DNA of 64,000 bases from NCBI RefSeq assembly GCF_016641735.1, contig NZ_JAEDAO010000001.1, forward strand, positions 3,410,001-3,474,000, given 5' to 3'. Shown one piece after another: positions 7,693 to 19,684 of the stretch. The position numbers and the translations under genes are program-made. Numbering within the stretch: the stretch's first letter is position 1; every line of letters starts with the position of its first letter. The stretch is from Ramlibacter algicola. GTDB taxonomy: Bacteria; Pseudomonadota; Gammaproteobacteria; Burkholderiales; Burkholderiaceae_C. The notes beneath the pieces are model-generated. The model was not told where the DNA came from. It was given only the letters and a program-made list of their open reading frames with translations, and searched no databases.

Positions 7693-8613
7693 ATGAACAT
7701 CCGCCGCCTCCAGCACCTCGTGGCCCTCGCGGAAGAAGGCAACTTCCGACGCGCGGCGGAACGGGTGCACCTGAGCCAGCCGGCCTTCAGCCGCAGCATC
7801 CAGGCCGCGGAATCGGAGCTCGGCCTGAAGCTGTTCGACCGCGGCACGCAGGAAGCCAAGCCCACGCCCGCCGGCGCCTTCGTCGTCGAACGCGCGCGCA
7901 GCCTGCTGCAGCAGACCCGCAACCTCGAACGCGACGTGCTCCTGTACCGGGACCGCGCCGTCGGCGACCTCAGCTTCGGCTCCGGCCCCTTCCCTGCCGC
8001 GTCGATCGTCCCTTCCCTGCTCGCCGACGTGCGCAAGCGCTACCCCGGCGTACGCGTCTGCGTGCACGTGAACAACGCGCACCACCTGGTCAACTGCGTG
8101 CGGCGCGAGGAGCACGAGTTCTTCGTGGCCAACACGGTGGACGTGCCACGCGACGGCGCGTTCCACATCCAGCGCATCGGCACCATCCCGGGCGGGCTGT
8201 ACGTGCGGCACGGGCATCCGCTGCTCGCGCGCCGCCACGTGGTGCTGGCCGACGTGCTGGGCTACGGCATCGCCACCGGCCGGCTGCCGCCGGACACGAC
8301 CGCGCGCCTGCTCAAGCTGGTGGGCCAGCCGCCGGACGCCAAGCTGCCGATCGCGGTGGAGTGCGACGACACCTACCTGCTCAGGCGCATGGCGCTGGAC
8401 AGCGACACGGTGATCATCTCCAGCGCGGACCTGCTGGCCGAGGACATCAAGCGCAAGGAGATCCACGAGGTGCTGCCGCGCGACCTGCCGCAGCAGCTGT
8501 CGCACCTGGGCATCGTCACGCTCTCCGGCCGCACGCCGTCCCCCGTGGCGGCCTATGCGATGCGCTTCCTCGCCGACGCCGCCGCGGCGCGATTCGGGCG
8601 CGCCGCGGCTTAG
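7693..8613 (+). CDS. LysR-family transcriptional regulator
   Basis: A 306-residue regulator with the N-terminal winged helix-turn-helix at about residues 1-60 (LQHLVALAEEGNFRRAAERVHLSQPAFSRSIQAAE in outline) and a substrate-binding-like effector domain after about residue 90. It is divergent from the BLUF-like gene and convergent with acnA, whose stop is 2 bases away. LysR proteins usually control a divergent neighbour, which would be the BLUF-like/flavin monooxygenase pair, but the effector cannot be deduced. A good promoter sits just upstream. Confidence 0.9.
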   Translation: MNIRRLQHLVALAEEGNFRRAAERVHLSQPAFSRSIQAAESELGLKLFDRGTQEAKPTPAGAFVVERARSLLQQTRNLERDVLLYRDRAVGDLSFGSGPFPAASIVPSLLADVRKRYPGVRVCVHVNNAHHLVNCVRREEHEFFVANTVDVPRDGAFHIQRIGTIPGGLYVRHGHPLLARRHVVLADVLGYGIATGRLPPDTTARLLKLVGQPPDAKLPIAVECDDTYLLRRMALDSDTVIISSADLLAEDIKRKEIHEVLPRDLPQQLSHLGIVTLSGRTPSPVAAYAMRFLADAAAARFGRAAA

Positions 8614-8615
8614 TC

Positions 8616-11483
<2,868 letters not shown>

Positions 11484-11570
11484 CGGTCCTCCGTCGTTCG
11501 TGTCGCCAAGCATTGTGCCGCCGGGGGATGACCGTCGTGGGAACGTGGGCGCCGCCGAGCCAGCCGCGCG

Positions 11571-12653
11571 TCAGCCGTGCTCGCGCTCGAACTCCTGCAT
11601 GTACTTCACCAGCGCCTGCACGCCCTCGATGGGCATCGCGTTGTAGATGGATGCGCGCATGCCGCCCGAGATGCGGTGGCCCTTGAGCTGCACCATGCCG
11701 CGGTCCTGCGCCCCCTTCAGGAAGGCCGCGTCGAGCGCCGTGTCCTTCAGGTGGAAGGGGATGTTCATCAGCGAGCGGTCCTGCAGCGCCACTTCGTTGC
11801 GGAAGAAGCGGCTCTGGTCCAGGAAGTCGTACAGCAGCTTCGCCTTCGCACGGTTGTGCTGCTCCACCGCCGGCAGGCCGCCGAGGTCCTTCACGTGCCG
11901 CAGCACCAGCCCCGCGACGTAGATCGCGTACGTCGGCGGCGTGTTGTACATGGAGTCGTGCTCCGCCTGCAGCCTGTAGTCGAAGGCGGACGGCGTGATC
12001 GGCAGCGCGTGCCCCAGCAGGTCGTCGCGCACGATCACGACCGTCAGGCCCGACGGCCCCATGTTCTTCTGTGCGCCGGCGTAGATCAGCCCGTAGCGCG
12101 ACACGTCGATGGGCCGCGACAGGATGTCGGACGACATGTCCGCCACCAGCGGCACGCCGGCGGTGTCGGGCGTCCAGTGGTACTGCACGCCGCGGATCGT
12201 TTCGTTCGAGCAGACGTGCACGTAGGCGGCGCCGGGGTCCAGCCGCCACGTGTCACGCGCGGGGATGCGCGTGAAGTTCGTGTCCTGCGAGGTCGCGGCG
12301 ACGTTGACGGTGCCGAACTTGCGCGCCTCGGCCAGCGAGCGCTCCGACCAGTCGCCGGTGGAGACGTAGTCGGCGCGGCCCGTGCGCCCGATCAGGTTCA
12401 TCGGGACGATCGCGTTCTCGCCGATCGCACCGCCCTGCATGAACAGCACCTTGTAGTTGCCCGGGATGCCGAGCAGCTCGCGCAGCAGCGCTTCGGCTTC
12501 GGCATGGATCGCGATGAATTCCTTGCCGCGGTGGCTCATCTCCATCACGGACATGCCGCTGCCGTTCCAGTCCAGCATCTCGGCGGCGGCACGCCGCAAC
12601 ACGGGTTCGGGCAAGACGGCCGGGCCGGCACTGAAGTTGAAGACGCGCGACAT
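11571..12653 (-). CDS. serC: Phosphoserine aminotransferase
   Basis: PLP enzyme that makes 3-phosphoserine from 3-phosphohydroxypyruvate in serine synthesis, and 4-phosphohydroxythreonine in the DXP-dependent vitamin B6 route that also needs pdxJ, found at the end of this window. The 360 residues are standard. The start [15 protein letters not shown] is the family N-terminus, and the Schiff-base lysine is Lys196 in [11 protein letters not shown]. It is codirectional with acnA, whose start lies 88 bases downstream of the serC stop, so weak co-transcription is possible. Confidence 0.97.
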   Translation of the reverse strand: MSRVFNFSAGPAVLPEPVLRRAAAEMLDWNGSGMSVMEMSHRGKEFIAIHAEAEALLRELLGIPGNYKVLFMQGGAIGENAIVPMNLIGRTGRADYVSTGDWSERSLAEARKFGTVNVAATSQDTNFTRIPARDTWRLDPGAAYVHVCSNETIRGVQYHWTPDTAGVPLVADMSSDILSRPIDVSRYGLIYAGAQKNMGPSGLTVVIVRDDLLGHALPITPSAFDYRLQAEHDSMYNTPPTYAIYVAGLVLRHVKDLGGLPAVEQHNRAKAKLLYDFLDQSRFFRNEVALQDRSLMNIPFHLKDTALDAAFLKGAQDRGMVQLKGHRISGGMRASIYNAMPIEGVQALVKYMQEFEREHG

Positions 12654-12715
12654 GGAATGCAATGAAGGGAAGCGGGACAGCATACAAGAAGGAAGAAGGC
12701 GCGCGCTCCCTCCGC

Positions 12716-13111
12716 TCAGGCCAGCGCGTGACGCGGACGCCGGCTGCACCACCATTGCAGTTCGCCGAACGCGAACACGACGAGCGCCTGCAGCGCGATC
12801 CACGCGCCGCCCGCGAGGCTGGGGTGCAGCCAGGGCCCGGCCAGCGCGGCGACGCACAGCAGCGCCCAGCCGATGTTGCCGAACGCGAACAGCAGCACCA
12901 GCGGCCGCGGCGGCTCGGCGCGGCTGGCGGCCCACGCCACCAGCGCGCCGTAGGCGAGATAGAACAGGCCGGTCTCGAAGAGCAGTGCCGAGGGCAAGGC
13001 CAGGACGCGCGACAAGGTGTCGACGGCCGCGACGTGGATCACCCCGCAGGCCACGGAGGTGGCGGCGTCCGCCCACAGGACGCGGCGCAGGAGGGTCGTG
13101 GAAGCTTGCAT
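12716..13111 (-). CDS. Small four-helix membrane protein, conserved hypothetical
   Basis: A 131-residue hydrophobic protein with about four predicted transmembrane segments, roughly residues 7-30, 38-60, 68-92 and 98-118, including a [17 protein letters not shown] segment. The ATG at 13111 has a strong AAGGAGA ribosome site. No catalytic motif is visible. It is divergent from an XRE/MmyB-type regulator; an 8+8 bp perfect palindrome lies between the two starts, so this gene is probably that regulator's target. Confidence 0.8.
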   Translation of the reverse strand: MQASTTLLRRVLWADAATSVACGVIHVAAVDTLSRVLALPSALLFETGLFYLAYGALVAWAASRAEPPRPLVLLFAFGNIGWALLCVAALAGPWLHPSLAGGAWIALQALVVFAFGELQWWCSRRPRHALA

Positions 13112-13162
13112 GGTCTCTCCTTGGAAGTGGAGCCCGGATGCTCGGTGCCCCCATGCGCCCGG

Positions 13163-13185
13163 TCCATGACGTGCGAGGTCATGGA
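13163..13185. promoter_or_regulatory. Perfect inverted repeat, candidate operator of the XRE regulator
   Basis: TCCATGAC (13163-13170) and GTCATGGA (13178-13185) are exact reverse complements separated by 7 bases. The centre lies 63 bases upstream of the membrane-protein start and 43 bases upstream of the XRE regulator start. The two-turn geometry suits a dimeric helix-turn-helix protein. Confidence 0.6.
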
Positions 13186-13216
13186 ACGGGCCTGCCACAA
13201 GCCCTAGCATGGCGCC

Positions 13217-14050
13217 ATGCAAGCTGCCCTCCAGCCGTCCCGCCGCGCGTCCCTCCAGCCCTTCGGCGCCCACCTGCGGCACTGGCGCCAGCACCGGCGC
13301 CTGAGCCAGCAGGCGCTGGCCGAGGAAGCCGAGGTGTCGACGCGCCACCTGAGCTTCGTCGAGACCGGCCGGTCCGCACCGAGCCGCGAGATGGTGATCC
13401 GCCTGGCCGCGCGCCTGGAGGTGCCGCTTCGCGAACGCAACGCGATGCTCGTCGCCGCCGGCTACGCGCCCATGTACCGCGAGCGGCCGTTCGACGACCC
13501 CGAACTCGCGCCCGCGCGCCAGGCGGTGGAGCAGATCCTGCGCGCGCACGAACCGTGGCCGGCGTTGGCGGCCGATCGCCACTGGAACCTGGTCGCGACC
13601 AACCGGATGCTGCCCCACCTGCTGGCGGGCGCGGACCCCGCGCTGCTCACGCCACCGGTGAACGTGCTGCGCATCAGCCTGGACCCGCGAGGCGTCGCCT
13701 CCTCCATCGTCAACCTCGCCCAGTGGCGCGGGCACCTGCTGGAGCGCCTGCGGCAGCAGGTGCACGCCACCGGCGACGGCGTGCTGGCGTCGCTGCTGGA
13801 GGAACTGCTCGCGCTGCCCGCTCCCCCGGACGATGCCGACGGCAAGCTGCCCGGCGAGCACGTGGGCATCGCGCTGCCACTGCGGCTGAGGACGGCGAGC
13901 GGCGAGGTGCTGAACCTGCTCAGCACGACGACGGTCTTCGGCACCGCGGTCGACGTGACCTTGCAGGAACTGACGCTGGAAACCTTCCTGCCGGCCGATG
14001 CGCAGACGGCCAATGCGCTGCGCCGGCTCGGCGAGTCGCTGCCCGCCTAG
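13217..14050 (+). CDS. XRE-family transcriptional regulator with MmyB-like ligand-binding domain
   Basis: A 277-residue regulator. Residues about 16-71 form a Cro/C1-type helix-turn-helix (LSQQALAEEAEVSTRHLSFVETGRS in outline), and the rest matches the MmyB-like domain found in the same arrangement in many actinobacterial and proteobacterial regulators, including the PAS-like NRMLPHLLAGADPAL part. Such domains are thought to bind a small hydrophobic ligand. It is divergent from a small membrane-protein gene, with a perfect palindrome between them, suggesting control of that gene and itself. Its TAG stop shares the CTAG with the stop of the convergent gene. Confidence 0.88.
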   Translation: MQAALQPSRRASLQPFGAHLRHWRQHRRLSQQALAEEAEVSTRHLSFVETGRSAPSREMVIRLAARLEVPLRERNAMLVAAGYAPMYRERPFDDPELAPARQAVEQILRAHEPWPALAADRHWNLVATNRMLPHLLAGADPALLTPPVNVLRISLDPRGVASSIVNLAQWRGHLLERLRQQVHATGDGVLASLLEELLALPAPPDDADGKLPGEHVGIALPLRLRTASGEVLNLLSTTTVFGTAVDVTLQELTLETFLPADAQTANALRRLGESLPA

Positions 14051-14571
14051 CCGTACAGCGCGCGGTGCAGCTCGAGGTAAGCGCCGGGCGGCACGGCGTC
14101 CTTGATGCGCGGGGCCACCTCGCACAGCTGCTGGTAGTTCATCGCCTGCTCCACCGCGAGATTGAGGCGGAAGCCGCGCAGGCCCATGCCCGCCGTGAGC
14201 TTCGTCGCAATGGGATACGCGGCCTGGTAGCGCTCCTGCGGCGTCCGTTCGCCGGCGGGAGCAGCGGCCTCGGGCTGCTCCTGCGGCTTCGGCCGCGACG
14301 GCGGTGCGGCCACCGGGGCAGCGGCGACCGGGGCAGCGGCCGCCGGTGCGAGGTCCGGCGCCGCGGCCCCCGACGGCAGTTCGAGCAGCCCGAGCTGCAG
14401 CAGGTAGTCGACGTCGTCGCGCGTGACGCCGACCGCGTTGGTCGCGGCCAGCACCTGGTCGACGGTCTTGCTGCCGTCGAACAGGATGAAGGCCGCGCGC
14501 TGGCGCGGGGACAGGGGCACGGAGCGGTCCTTGAGGACCTTCTGGCCGGCTTCGGACTTGACGAGTTTCAT
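14047..14571 (-). CDS. Conserved hypothetical protein with Ala/Pro-rich linker
   Basis: A 174-residue cytoplasmic protein. Residues 1-70 (MKLVKSEAGQKVLKDR through DDVDYLLQLGLLEL) look like a winged-helix module: sensor-like repression or effector modules of this type occur widely in Burkholderiales. An Ala/Pro-rich linker (about 75-112) leads to a helical C-terminal part, YQAAYPIATKLTAGMGLRGF onward. I chose the ATG at 14571, since the longer frame begins with low-complexity residues. It is convergent with the XRE gene. Function unknown. Confidence 0.78.
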   Translation of the reverse strand: MKLVKSEAGQKVLKDRSVPLSPRQRAAFILFDGSKTVDQVLAATNAVGVTRDDVDYLLQLGLLELPSGAAAPDLAPAAAAPVAAAPVAAPPSRPKPQEQPEAAAPAGERTPQERYQAAYPIATKLTAGMGLRGFRLNLAVEQAMNYQQLCEVAPRIKDAVPPGAYLELHRALYG

Positions 14572-14627
14572 GCGTGGGGGACGGCGTGGCGCATGGCTCA
14601 CCCATGATGCGGCGGACCCGGCATGCA

Positions 14628-14651
14628 CCATTCAGGGTCATCCCTGATGGG
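14628..14651. other. Imperfect inverted repeat in the 14572-14776 intergenic region
   Basis: TCAGGG (14632-14637) and CCCTGA (14642-14647) pair around a 4-base loop, with further partial pairing outward (8 of 10). It sits about 57 bases upstream of one start and 126 bases upstream of the other in the divergent space. No T tract follows, so an operator is likelier than a terminator. Confidence 0.3.
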
Positions 14652-14776
14652 CTGGCCCTCTCCTGTCAGGTTCGTCACGGTGTCGGCGGTCGCGCACGGG
14701 AAAGCGTGGCTGCTTCCGACCCGCGGCGGCGCGACGCGACCGCAGCATGGAACGAACCACCGCAACGAGGACGCCC

Positions 14777-15283
14777 ATGAGCAAGGACAAGACGCCGCAG
14801 CAGAAGCTGTGGGAGATGATCAAGGACATCCGCTTCGGGATGCTGACGCACCGCCACACCGACGGCGGGCTGCACTCGCACCCGCTCACCACCCAGAACA
14901 AGGAGCTCGGCGAGAAGGGCGTGCTGTACTTCTTCGTCAGCCGCACGACCGAGGTGGGCTCGCGGCTGCGCGTGGACGGCAACGTCAACGTCACCTACAG
15001 CGACCCGCACAAGGACCACTACGTGTCGATCACCGGCACGGCGACCATCAGCGAGGACATGGACGCCAAGCAGCGCCTGTTCAACCCGATGGCCAAGGCC
15101 TGGTTCCCGAAGGGAGCCGGCGACCCCGACCTGGAACTCGTCGAGGTGCACATCACCAGCGCCGAGTACTGGGACGTCAAGGAGAGCAAGCCGACGCAGC
15201 TGTTCAAGATGGCCGCGGCGGCCGTGAGCGGCGAGCGCCCGACGATGGGCGAGCACCACGAGGTGTCGGTCGGCGCCCACTGA
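14777..15283 (+). CDS. Pyridoxamine 5'-phosphate oxidase-fold (general stress protein type)
   Basis: A 168-residue split-barrel flavin-binding protein of the general stress protein 26 type. Visible features are IRFGMLTHRHTDGGLHSHPLT, the strand pair LYFFVSRTTEVG and VNVTYSDPHKDHYVSITGTA. These proteins bind FMN or F420-like cofactors; no precise reaction is known. The start at 14777 follows a GAGGA ribosome site; an in-frame ATG 10 codons upstream lacks one. It is convergent with the ATP-grasp gene (15 bases between stops). Confidence 0.85.
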   Translation: MSKDKTPQQKLWEMIKDIRFGMLTHRHTDGGLHSHPLTTQNKELGEKGVLYFFVSRTTEVGSRLRVDGNVNVTYSDPHKDHYVSITGTATISEDMDAKQRLFNPMAKAWFPKGAGDPDLELVEVHITSAEYWDVKESKPTQLFKMAAAAVSGERPTMGEHHEVSVGAH

Positions 15284-15298
15284 GGCGCGCGACCGCAC

Positions 15299-16252
15299 TC
15301 AGGCGGGGACGGCCTCGAGCTGCGCCTCGAGGAAGTCGACGACGCGCTCGAACGGGTCGAAGCCGAACGCTTCGGCCACCGACGGGCGCAGGTTCGAGTT
15401 CGCGTTCACGTCGTAGAAGACGCGGCGGCCATCCGGCGTCTCGAGGTACTCGATGCCGCCGACGTCCAGGCCGGCCGCGCGCACGATCTTCTTCGCCGTC
15501 TCGACCGCTTCGCGCGGCACCTCGGGATAGGCGAAGAACTCCGGCGGCGGCGCAGGCGTGTCCGGGATCTCGCAGATGCCTTCGCCGTCGTCCGGGTTGC
15601 ACACCGGCGAGGGGCACAGGTTGAAGCGACCGTGCGTCACGACGCGCATGGCGTACAGCAACTCGCCGCCGAGGAACTCCATTCGCACGATGCCGAATTC
15701 GGGGTCGTGCGGCAGGTACTCCTGCAGCAGGAACAGGTTGTCGGGCTGCCACACCGACGGGTCGCGGTCGAAGATGGCGTCGACCTCCTCGAAGGATTCC
15801 ACCACCTGGATGCGGGCGCCGCTGCCGCCCTGGTCGGGCTTGAGCACCGCGGGCCAGCGGATGTTGCGGGCCTGCTCGCGCAGGGCGCGCGTGTCGTTGA
15901 ACGTCACCGATCGAGGTGTGTCGACGCCCAGCGTGCGCAGCAACGTGGCCTGGACGCTCTTGCTCAACTCCAGCGCGAACACGTCGGCGCCATTGAGAAC
16001 GCGCGCGCCGAGGCGTTCGAGCGTTCGCATGTAGGCGAGCGCGAGCGGCACCGCGCGCGTGTTGCCGCGCAGGTAGGCGCTGGGGCTGGCCTGGTTGAAG
16101 TACAGCTTCGCGCGCGGCGCATCCACGTTGCTGAACGCCGCCTTCGTGACGTCGAACGCCTCGAACGCGATGCCGCGTGCGCGCAGTGCGGCGAAGAGCG
16201 GCTTCTGCCACTCGGGATGCTCATGCAGGACGATCAGGTCGGGGGAGGCCAT
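15299..16252 (-). CDS. RimK-like ATP-grasp domain protein
   Basis: A 317-residue protein with the ATP-grasp layout: an N-terminal pre-ATP domain, then WPAVLKPDQGGSGARIQVV (ATP-binding lysine and glycine loop, about residues 134-152), LLQEYLPHD, and the metal-binding end FYDVNANSNLRPSVAEAFG near residue 280. This matches RimK/glutathione-synthetase-like ligases that join a carboxylate to an amine or thiol; the substrate cannot be told. It stands alone, next to the acnB terminator and convergent with the stress-type flavoprotein gene. Confidence 0.82.
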   Translation of the reverse strand: MASPDLIVLHEHPEWQKPLFAALRARGIAFEAFDVTKAAFSNVDAPRAKLYFNQASPSAYLRGNTRAVPLALAYMRTLERLGARVLNGADVFALELSKSVQATLLRTLGVDTPRSVTFNDTRALREQARNIRWPAVLKPDQGGSGARIQVVESFEEVDAIFDRDPSVWQPDNLFLLQEYLPHDPEFGIVRMEFLGGELLYAMRVVTHGRFNLCPSPVCNPDDGEGICEIPDTPAPPPEFFAYPEVPREAVETAKKIVRAAGLDVGGIEYLETPDGRRVFYDVNANSNLRPSVAEAFGFDPFERVVDFLEAQLEAVPA

Positions 16253-16297
16253 GCGGGGATGCTAGCCAGCGCCGGGCAACCCTGCTCCCGCAAGGAA

Positions 16298-16321
16298 AAA
16301 GGGCCGCGAGTGCGGCCCTTT
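16298..16321. terminator. Intrinsic terminator of acnB (bidirectional form)
   Basis: AAAGGGCCGC (16298-16307) and GCGGCCCTTT (16312-16321) form a perfect 10 bp stem with a GAGT loop, flanked by A5 on one side and T3 on the other. It lies 20 bases beyond the acnB stop in the minus-strand direction, and marks the end of the mdh-to-acnB operon. Confidence 0.85.
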
Positions 16322-16340
16322 CCTGCTCTTGCGGCGCTGC

Positions 16341-18932
16341 TTACGCGGGCACCGTGTCGGCGGCCTTGCTGTAGTCCTCGATCTGGTCGAAGTTCATGTA
16401 CTTGTAGATCTTGTCGCCGTTGGCGTTGAGCACGCCGATGTCGGCCATGTACTCCTCGCGCGTCGGGATCTTGCCCAGGCGCGAGCAGATAGCGGCCAGT
16501 TCGGCGGAGCCCAGGTACACGTTGGTGTTCTTGCCCAGGCGGTTCGGGAAGTTGCGGGTCGACGTGGACATGACCGTCGCGCCTTCGCGCACCTGCGCCT
16601 GGTTGCCCATGCACAGCGAGCACCCGGGCATCTCCATGCGCGCGCCGGCGACGCCGAGCACGCCGTAGTGACCTTCCTCGGTCAGCTGCGCCTGGTCCAT
16701 CTTGGTCGGCGGCGCCACCCACAGCTTCACCGGGATGTCGCGCTTGCCTTCCAACAGCTTGGACGCGGCGCGGAAGTGGCCGATGTTGGTCATGCACGAG
16801 CCGATGAACACCTCGTCGATCTTGGCGCCGGCGACGTCGGACAGCGTCTTCACGTCGTCCGGGTCATTCGGGCACGCCACGATCGGCTCGCCGATCTCGG
16901 CCAGGTCGATCTCGATGACGGCCGCGTACTCGGCGTCGGCATCGCGCTCGAGCAGCTGCGGGTTCTTCAGCCAGGCTTCCTGCGCGGCGATGCGGCGCGC
17001 CAGCGTGCGCGCATCGGCGTAGCCCTGCGAGATCATCCAGCGCATCAAGGTGATGTTGCTCTTGATGTACTCGATGATCGGCTCCTTGTTCAGGTGCACG
17101 GTGCAGGCCGCGGCCGAACGCTCGGCCGACGCGTCGGACAGCTCGAACGCCTGTTCCACCTTCAGGTCAGGCAGTCCTTCGATCTCGAGGATGCGGCCGG
17201 AGAAGATGTTCTTCTTGCCGGCCTTGGCGACGGTCAGCAGGCCTTGCTTGATCGCGTACAGCGGGATCGCGTTGACCAGGTCGCGCAGCGTGACCCCGGG
17301 CTGCATCCGGCCCTTGAACTTCACCAGCACGCTCTCGGGCATGTCCAGCGGCATGACGCCGGTGGCGGCCGCGAAGGCGACCAGGCCGGAGCCGGCCGGG
17401 AAGCTGATGCCGATCGGGAAGCGGGTGTGCGAGTCGCCGCCGGTGCCGACGGTGTCGGGCAGCAGGAAGCGGTTCAGCCAGCTGTGGATCACGCCGTCAC
17501 CGGGGCGCAACGCGACGCCGCCACGCGTGGAGATGAACGCGGGCAGCTCGTGGTGCGTCTTCACGTCCACCGGCTTCGGGTACGCGGCCGTGTGGCAGAA
17601 CGACTGCATGACGAGGTCGGCCGAGAAGCCCAGGCAGGCCAGGTCCTTCAGCTCGTCGCGCGTCATCGGGCCGGTGGTGTCCTGCGAGCCCACCGAAGTC
17701 ATCTTCGGTTCGCAGTACGTGCCGGGGCGGATGCCCTGCCCTTCCGGCAGGCCGCAGGCGCGGCCGACCATCTTCTGCGCGAGCGTGAAGCCCTTGCCGG
17801 AATCGACCGGCGGCTTGGGCAGGCGGAACAGCGTCGAGGGCGGCAGGCCCAGCGCTTCGCGCGCCTTGGCGGTGAGGCCGCGGCCGATGATCAGCGGGAT
17901 GCGGCCGCCGGCGCGCACTTCGTCGAACAGCACGTCGCTCTTCACTTCGAAAGTCGCGATGACTTCGCCGTTCTTCAGCGCCTTGCCTTCGTACGGGCGC
18001 AGCTCGATGACATCGCCCATCTCCATCTTGCTGGTGTCCAGCTCGATCGGCAGCGCGCCCGCGTCTTCCATCGTGTTGTAGAAGATCGGCGCGATCTTGC
18101 CGCCCAGGCAGACGCCGCCGAAGCGCTTGTTCGGCACGTGCGGAATGTCCTGGCCGGTCCACCACAGCACGCTGTTGGTCGCCGACTTGCGCGACGAACC
18201 GGTGCCCACGACGTCGCCGACGTAGGCGACCGGGTGGCCCTTGGCCTTCAGGTCCTCGATCAGCTTGATCGGGCCGCGCTTGCCGTCCTCCTCGGGCTGG
18301 AACGGCGCGCCTTCGCGCTTGTTCTTCAGCATCGCGAGCGCGTGCAGCGGGATGTCCGGACGGCTCCACGCGTCCGGCGCGGGCGACAGGTCGTCGGTGT
18401 TGGTTTCGCCGGGCACCTTGAAGACGGTGACGGTGAGGCTTTGCGGCAGTTCGGGGCGGCCGGTGAACCACTCGGCGTCGGCCCAGCTTTGCAGCACGGC
18501 CTTGGCGTTGGCGTTGCCCTTGTCGGCCTTTTCCTTGACGTCGTGGAACTGGTCGAACATCAGCAGCGTGCCCTTGAGGGCGTCGGCCGCGACGGCGCCG
18601 ACTTCGGCATCGTCCAGCAGGTCGATCAGCGGGCTGATGTTGTAGCCGCCGAGCATGGTGCCCAGCAGCTCGGTCGCCTTGGCGCGGCTGATGATCATGC
18701 ACTTCTCGCTGCCCAGGGCGACGGCCGCGAGGTAGCTGGCCTTCACCTTGGCGGCGTCGTCGACGCCCGCCGGCACGCGGTGGGTGACCAGGTCGAGCAG
18801 GAAATCCGCCTCGGCCTGCGAGGGGTTCTTCAGCAGCTCGATGAGGTCGGCCGTCTGCTTCGCGTTCAGCGGCAGCGGCGGGATGCCGAGCGCGGCGCGC
18901 TCGGCGACATGCTTCACGTAGTCCTGCAACAT
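16341..18932 (-). CDS. acnB: Bifunctional aconitate hydratase 2 / 2-methylisocitrate dehydratase
   Basis: AcnB, the main housekeeping aconitase, with the HEAT-like N-terminal domain that AcnA lacks (residues 1-160), then the swivel domain and the cluster-binding domains. The 863 residues are the expected length. Iron-sulfur cysteines appear as [22 protein letters not shown] and [33 protein letters not shown] is characteristic. It is the last gene of a minus-strand run mdh, aldolase, secreted protein, acnB, and is followed by a strong terminator. Confidence 0.98.
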   Translation of the reverse strand: MLQDYVKHVAERAALGIPPLPLNAKQTADLIELLKNPSQAEADFLLDLVTHRVPAGVDDAAKVKASYLAAVALGSEKCMIISRAKATELLGTMLGGYNISPLIDLLDDAEVGAVAADALKGTLLMFDQFHDVKEKADKGNANAKAVLQSWADAEWFTGRPELPQSLTVTVFKVPGETNTDDLSPAPDAWSRPDIPLHALAMLKNKREGAPFQPEEDGKRGPIKLIEDLKAKGHPVAYVGDVVGTGSSRKSATNSVLWWTGQDIPHVPNKRFGGVCLGGKIAPIFYNTMEDAGALPIELDTSKMEMGDVIELRPYEGKALKNGEVIATFEVKSDVLFDEVRAGGRIPLIIGRGLTAKAREALGLPPSTLFRLPKPPVDSGKGFTLAQKMVGRACGLPEGQGIRPGTYCEPKMTSVGSQDTTGPMTRDELKDLACLGFSADLVMQSFCHTAAYPKPVDVKTHHELPAFISTRGGVALRPGDGVIHSWLNRFLLPDTVGTGGDSHTRFPIGISFPAGSGLVAFAAATGVMPLDMPESVLVKFKGRMQPGVTLRDLVNAIPLYAIKQGLLTVAKAGKKNIFSGRILEIEGLPDLKVEQAFELSDASAERSAAACTVHLNKEPIIEYIKSNITLMRWMISQGYADARTLARRIAAQEAWLKNPQLLERDADAEYAAVIEIDLAEIGEPIVACPNDPDDVKTLSDVAGAKIDEVFIGSCMTNIGHFRAASKLLEGKRDIPVKLWVAPPTKMDQAQLTEEGHYGVLGVAGARMEMPGCSLCMGNQAQVREGATVMSTSTRNFPNRLGKNTNVYLGSAELAAICSRLGKIPTREEYMADIGVLNANGDKIYKYMNFDQIEDYSKAADTVPA

Positions 18933-18964
18933 GTGGTGGTCTCTCCGTCTGGTCTCGATTCAGG

Positions 18965-19669
18965 TCACTGGGCCGGGGCGGACGCCGGGGACGCGGCGGG
19001 CGCCGAAGTGGGGGCGGGTGTGGGAGCCGATGCGGGCACCGTTTGCGGCGCGGGCGGCAGGTTCAGGCCCTGTGCAGCGGACGCGGGCGTCCCGGGCGGC
19101 AGCGATTCGCGCGATGCCGACGCGGCCGGCTGCGGCGCATCGAGGATGCTCGGGCGCGGGTTGCGCTTCAGGTCCTCGGCCATGTCCTTCTGCTTCGGGC
19201 TCTGGCATTCGTCGGCCAGGCGCTGCCCGAGCTTCTGGCTCATGAGCATCGACTTGTTCCCGAGCTGCAGCCACATCGCGCCGCGCTTCGGGTCTTCCAG
19301 CCGGATGGCGCCCGTGCGGCTTTCCACCGGGTGCATCAGGAAGCGGTAGCCCTTGGTCGTGACGACGAACAGGCCGGCGCGGCGCGCGGGCTTGACGTTC
19401 ACCGTGGCGCCGAGTTCGCACGGCAGCTCGCCGGTGTCCACGCGCTTGGCGACTTCGAGGTCGTCGTCGGTGAGCTTGACGTTCGGGTCGTCATCGATCG
19501 GGGTGACTTCCTCGACCGCCTTCTGCGCGCTCCTGGCCAGTTTCGGCTTGGCCTTGGCGGCCGGTGCCTTCGCAGCCGGCTTGCCCGGTGCCTTGGGGGT
19601 CGTCTGCGCGAACGCAGGGGCCGCGAGCAGCAGTGCCAGCGCGGTGGTGGTGGTCAGCGAAAGACGCAA
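18965..19669 (-). CDS. Secreted hypothetical protein, Ala/Pro-rich ends
   Basis: A 234-residue protein starting with a TTG codon that is preceded by AGGAGT at good spacing. Residues 1-21 form a signal peptide (LALLLAAPAFAQ, cleavage after AFA), so it is periplasmic or secreted. An Ala/Lys/Pro-rich stretch (about 22-50) precedes a compact core (about 55-165: PNVKLTDDDLEVAKRV, GYRFLMHPVESRTGAIRLED) with two cysteines, at about 84 and 155, that could pair. The tail is low-complexity Pro/Ala. It sits inside the mdh-acnB operon, 15 and 32 bases from its neighbours. No function is recognised. Confidence 0.78.
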   Translation of the reverse strand: MRLSLTTTTALALLLAAPAFAQTTPKAPGKPAAKAPAAKAKPKLARSAQKAVEEVTPIDDDPNVKLTDDDLEVAKRVDTGELPCELGATVNVKPARRAGLFVVTTKGYRFLMHPVESRTGAIRLEDPKRGAMWLQLGNKSMLMSQKLGQRLADECQSPKQKDMAEDLKRNPRPSILDAPQPAASASRESLPPGTPASAAQGLNLPPAPQTVPASAPTPAPTSAPAASPASAPAQ

Positions 19670-19684
19670 ATCGGGACTCCTGGG

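Noticed and set aside
16329..19349. Plus-strand frame of about 1000 codons opposite acnB
   Set aside because: acnB is certain by family; the antisense product is His/Arg/Val-rich noise.
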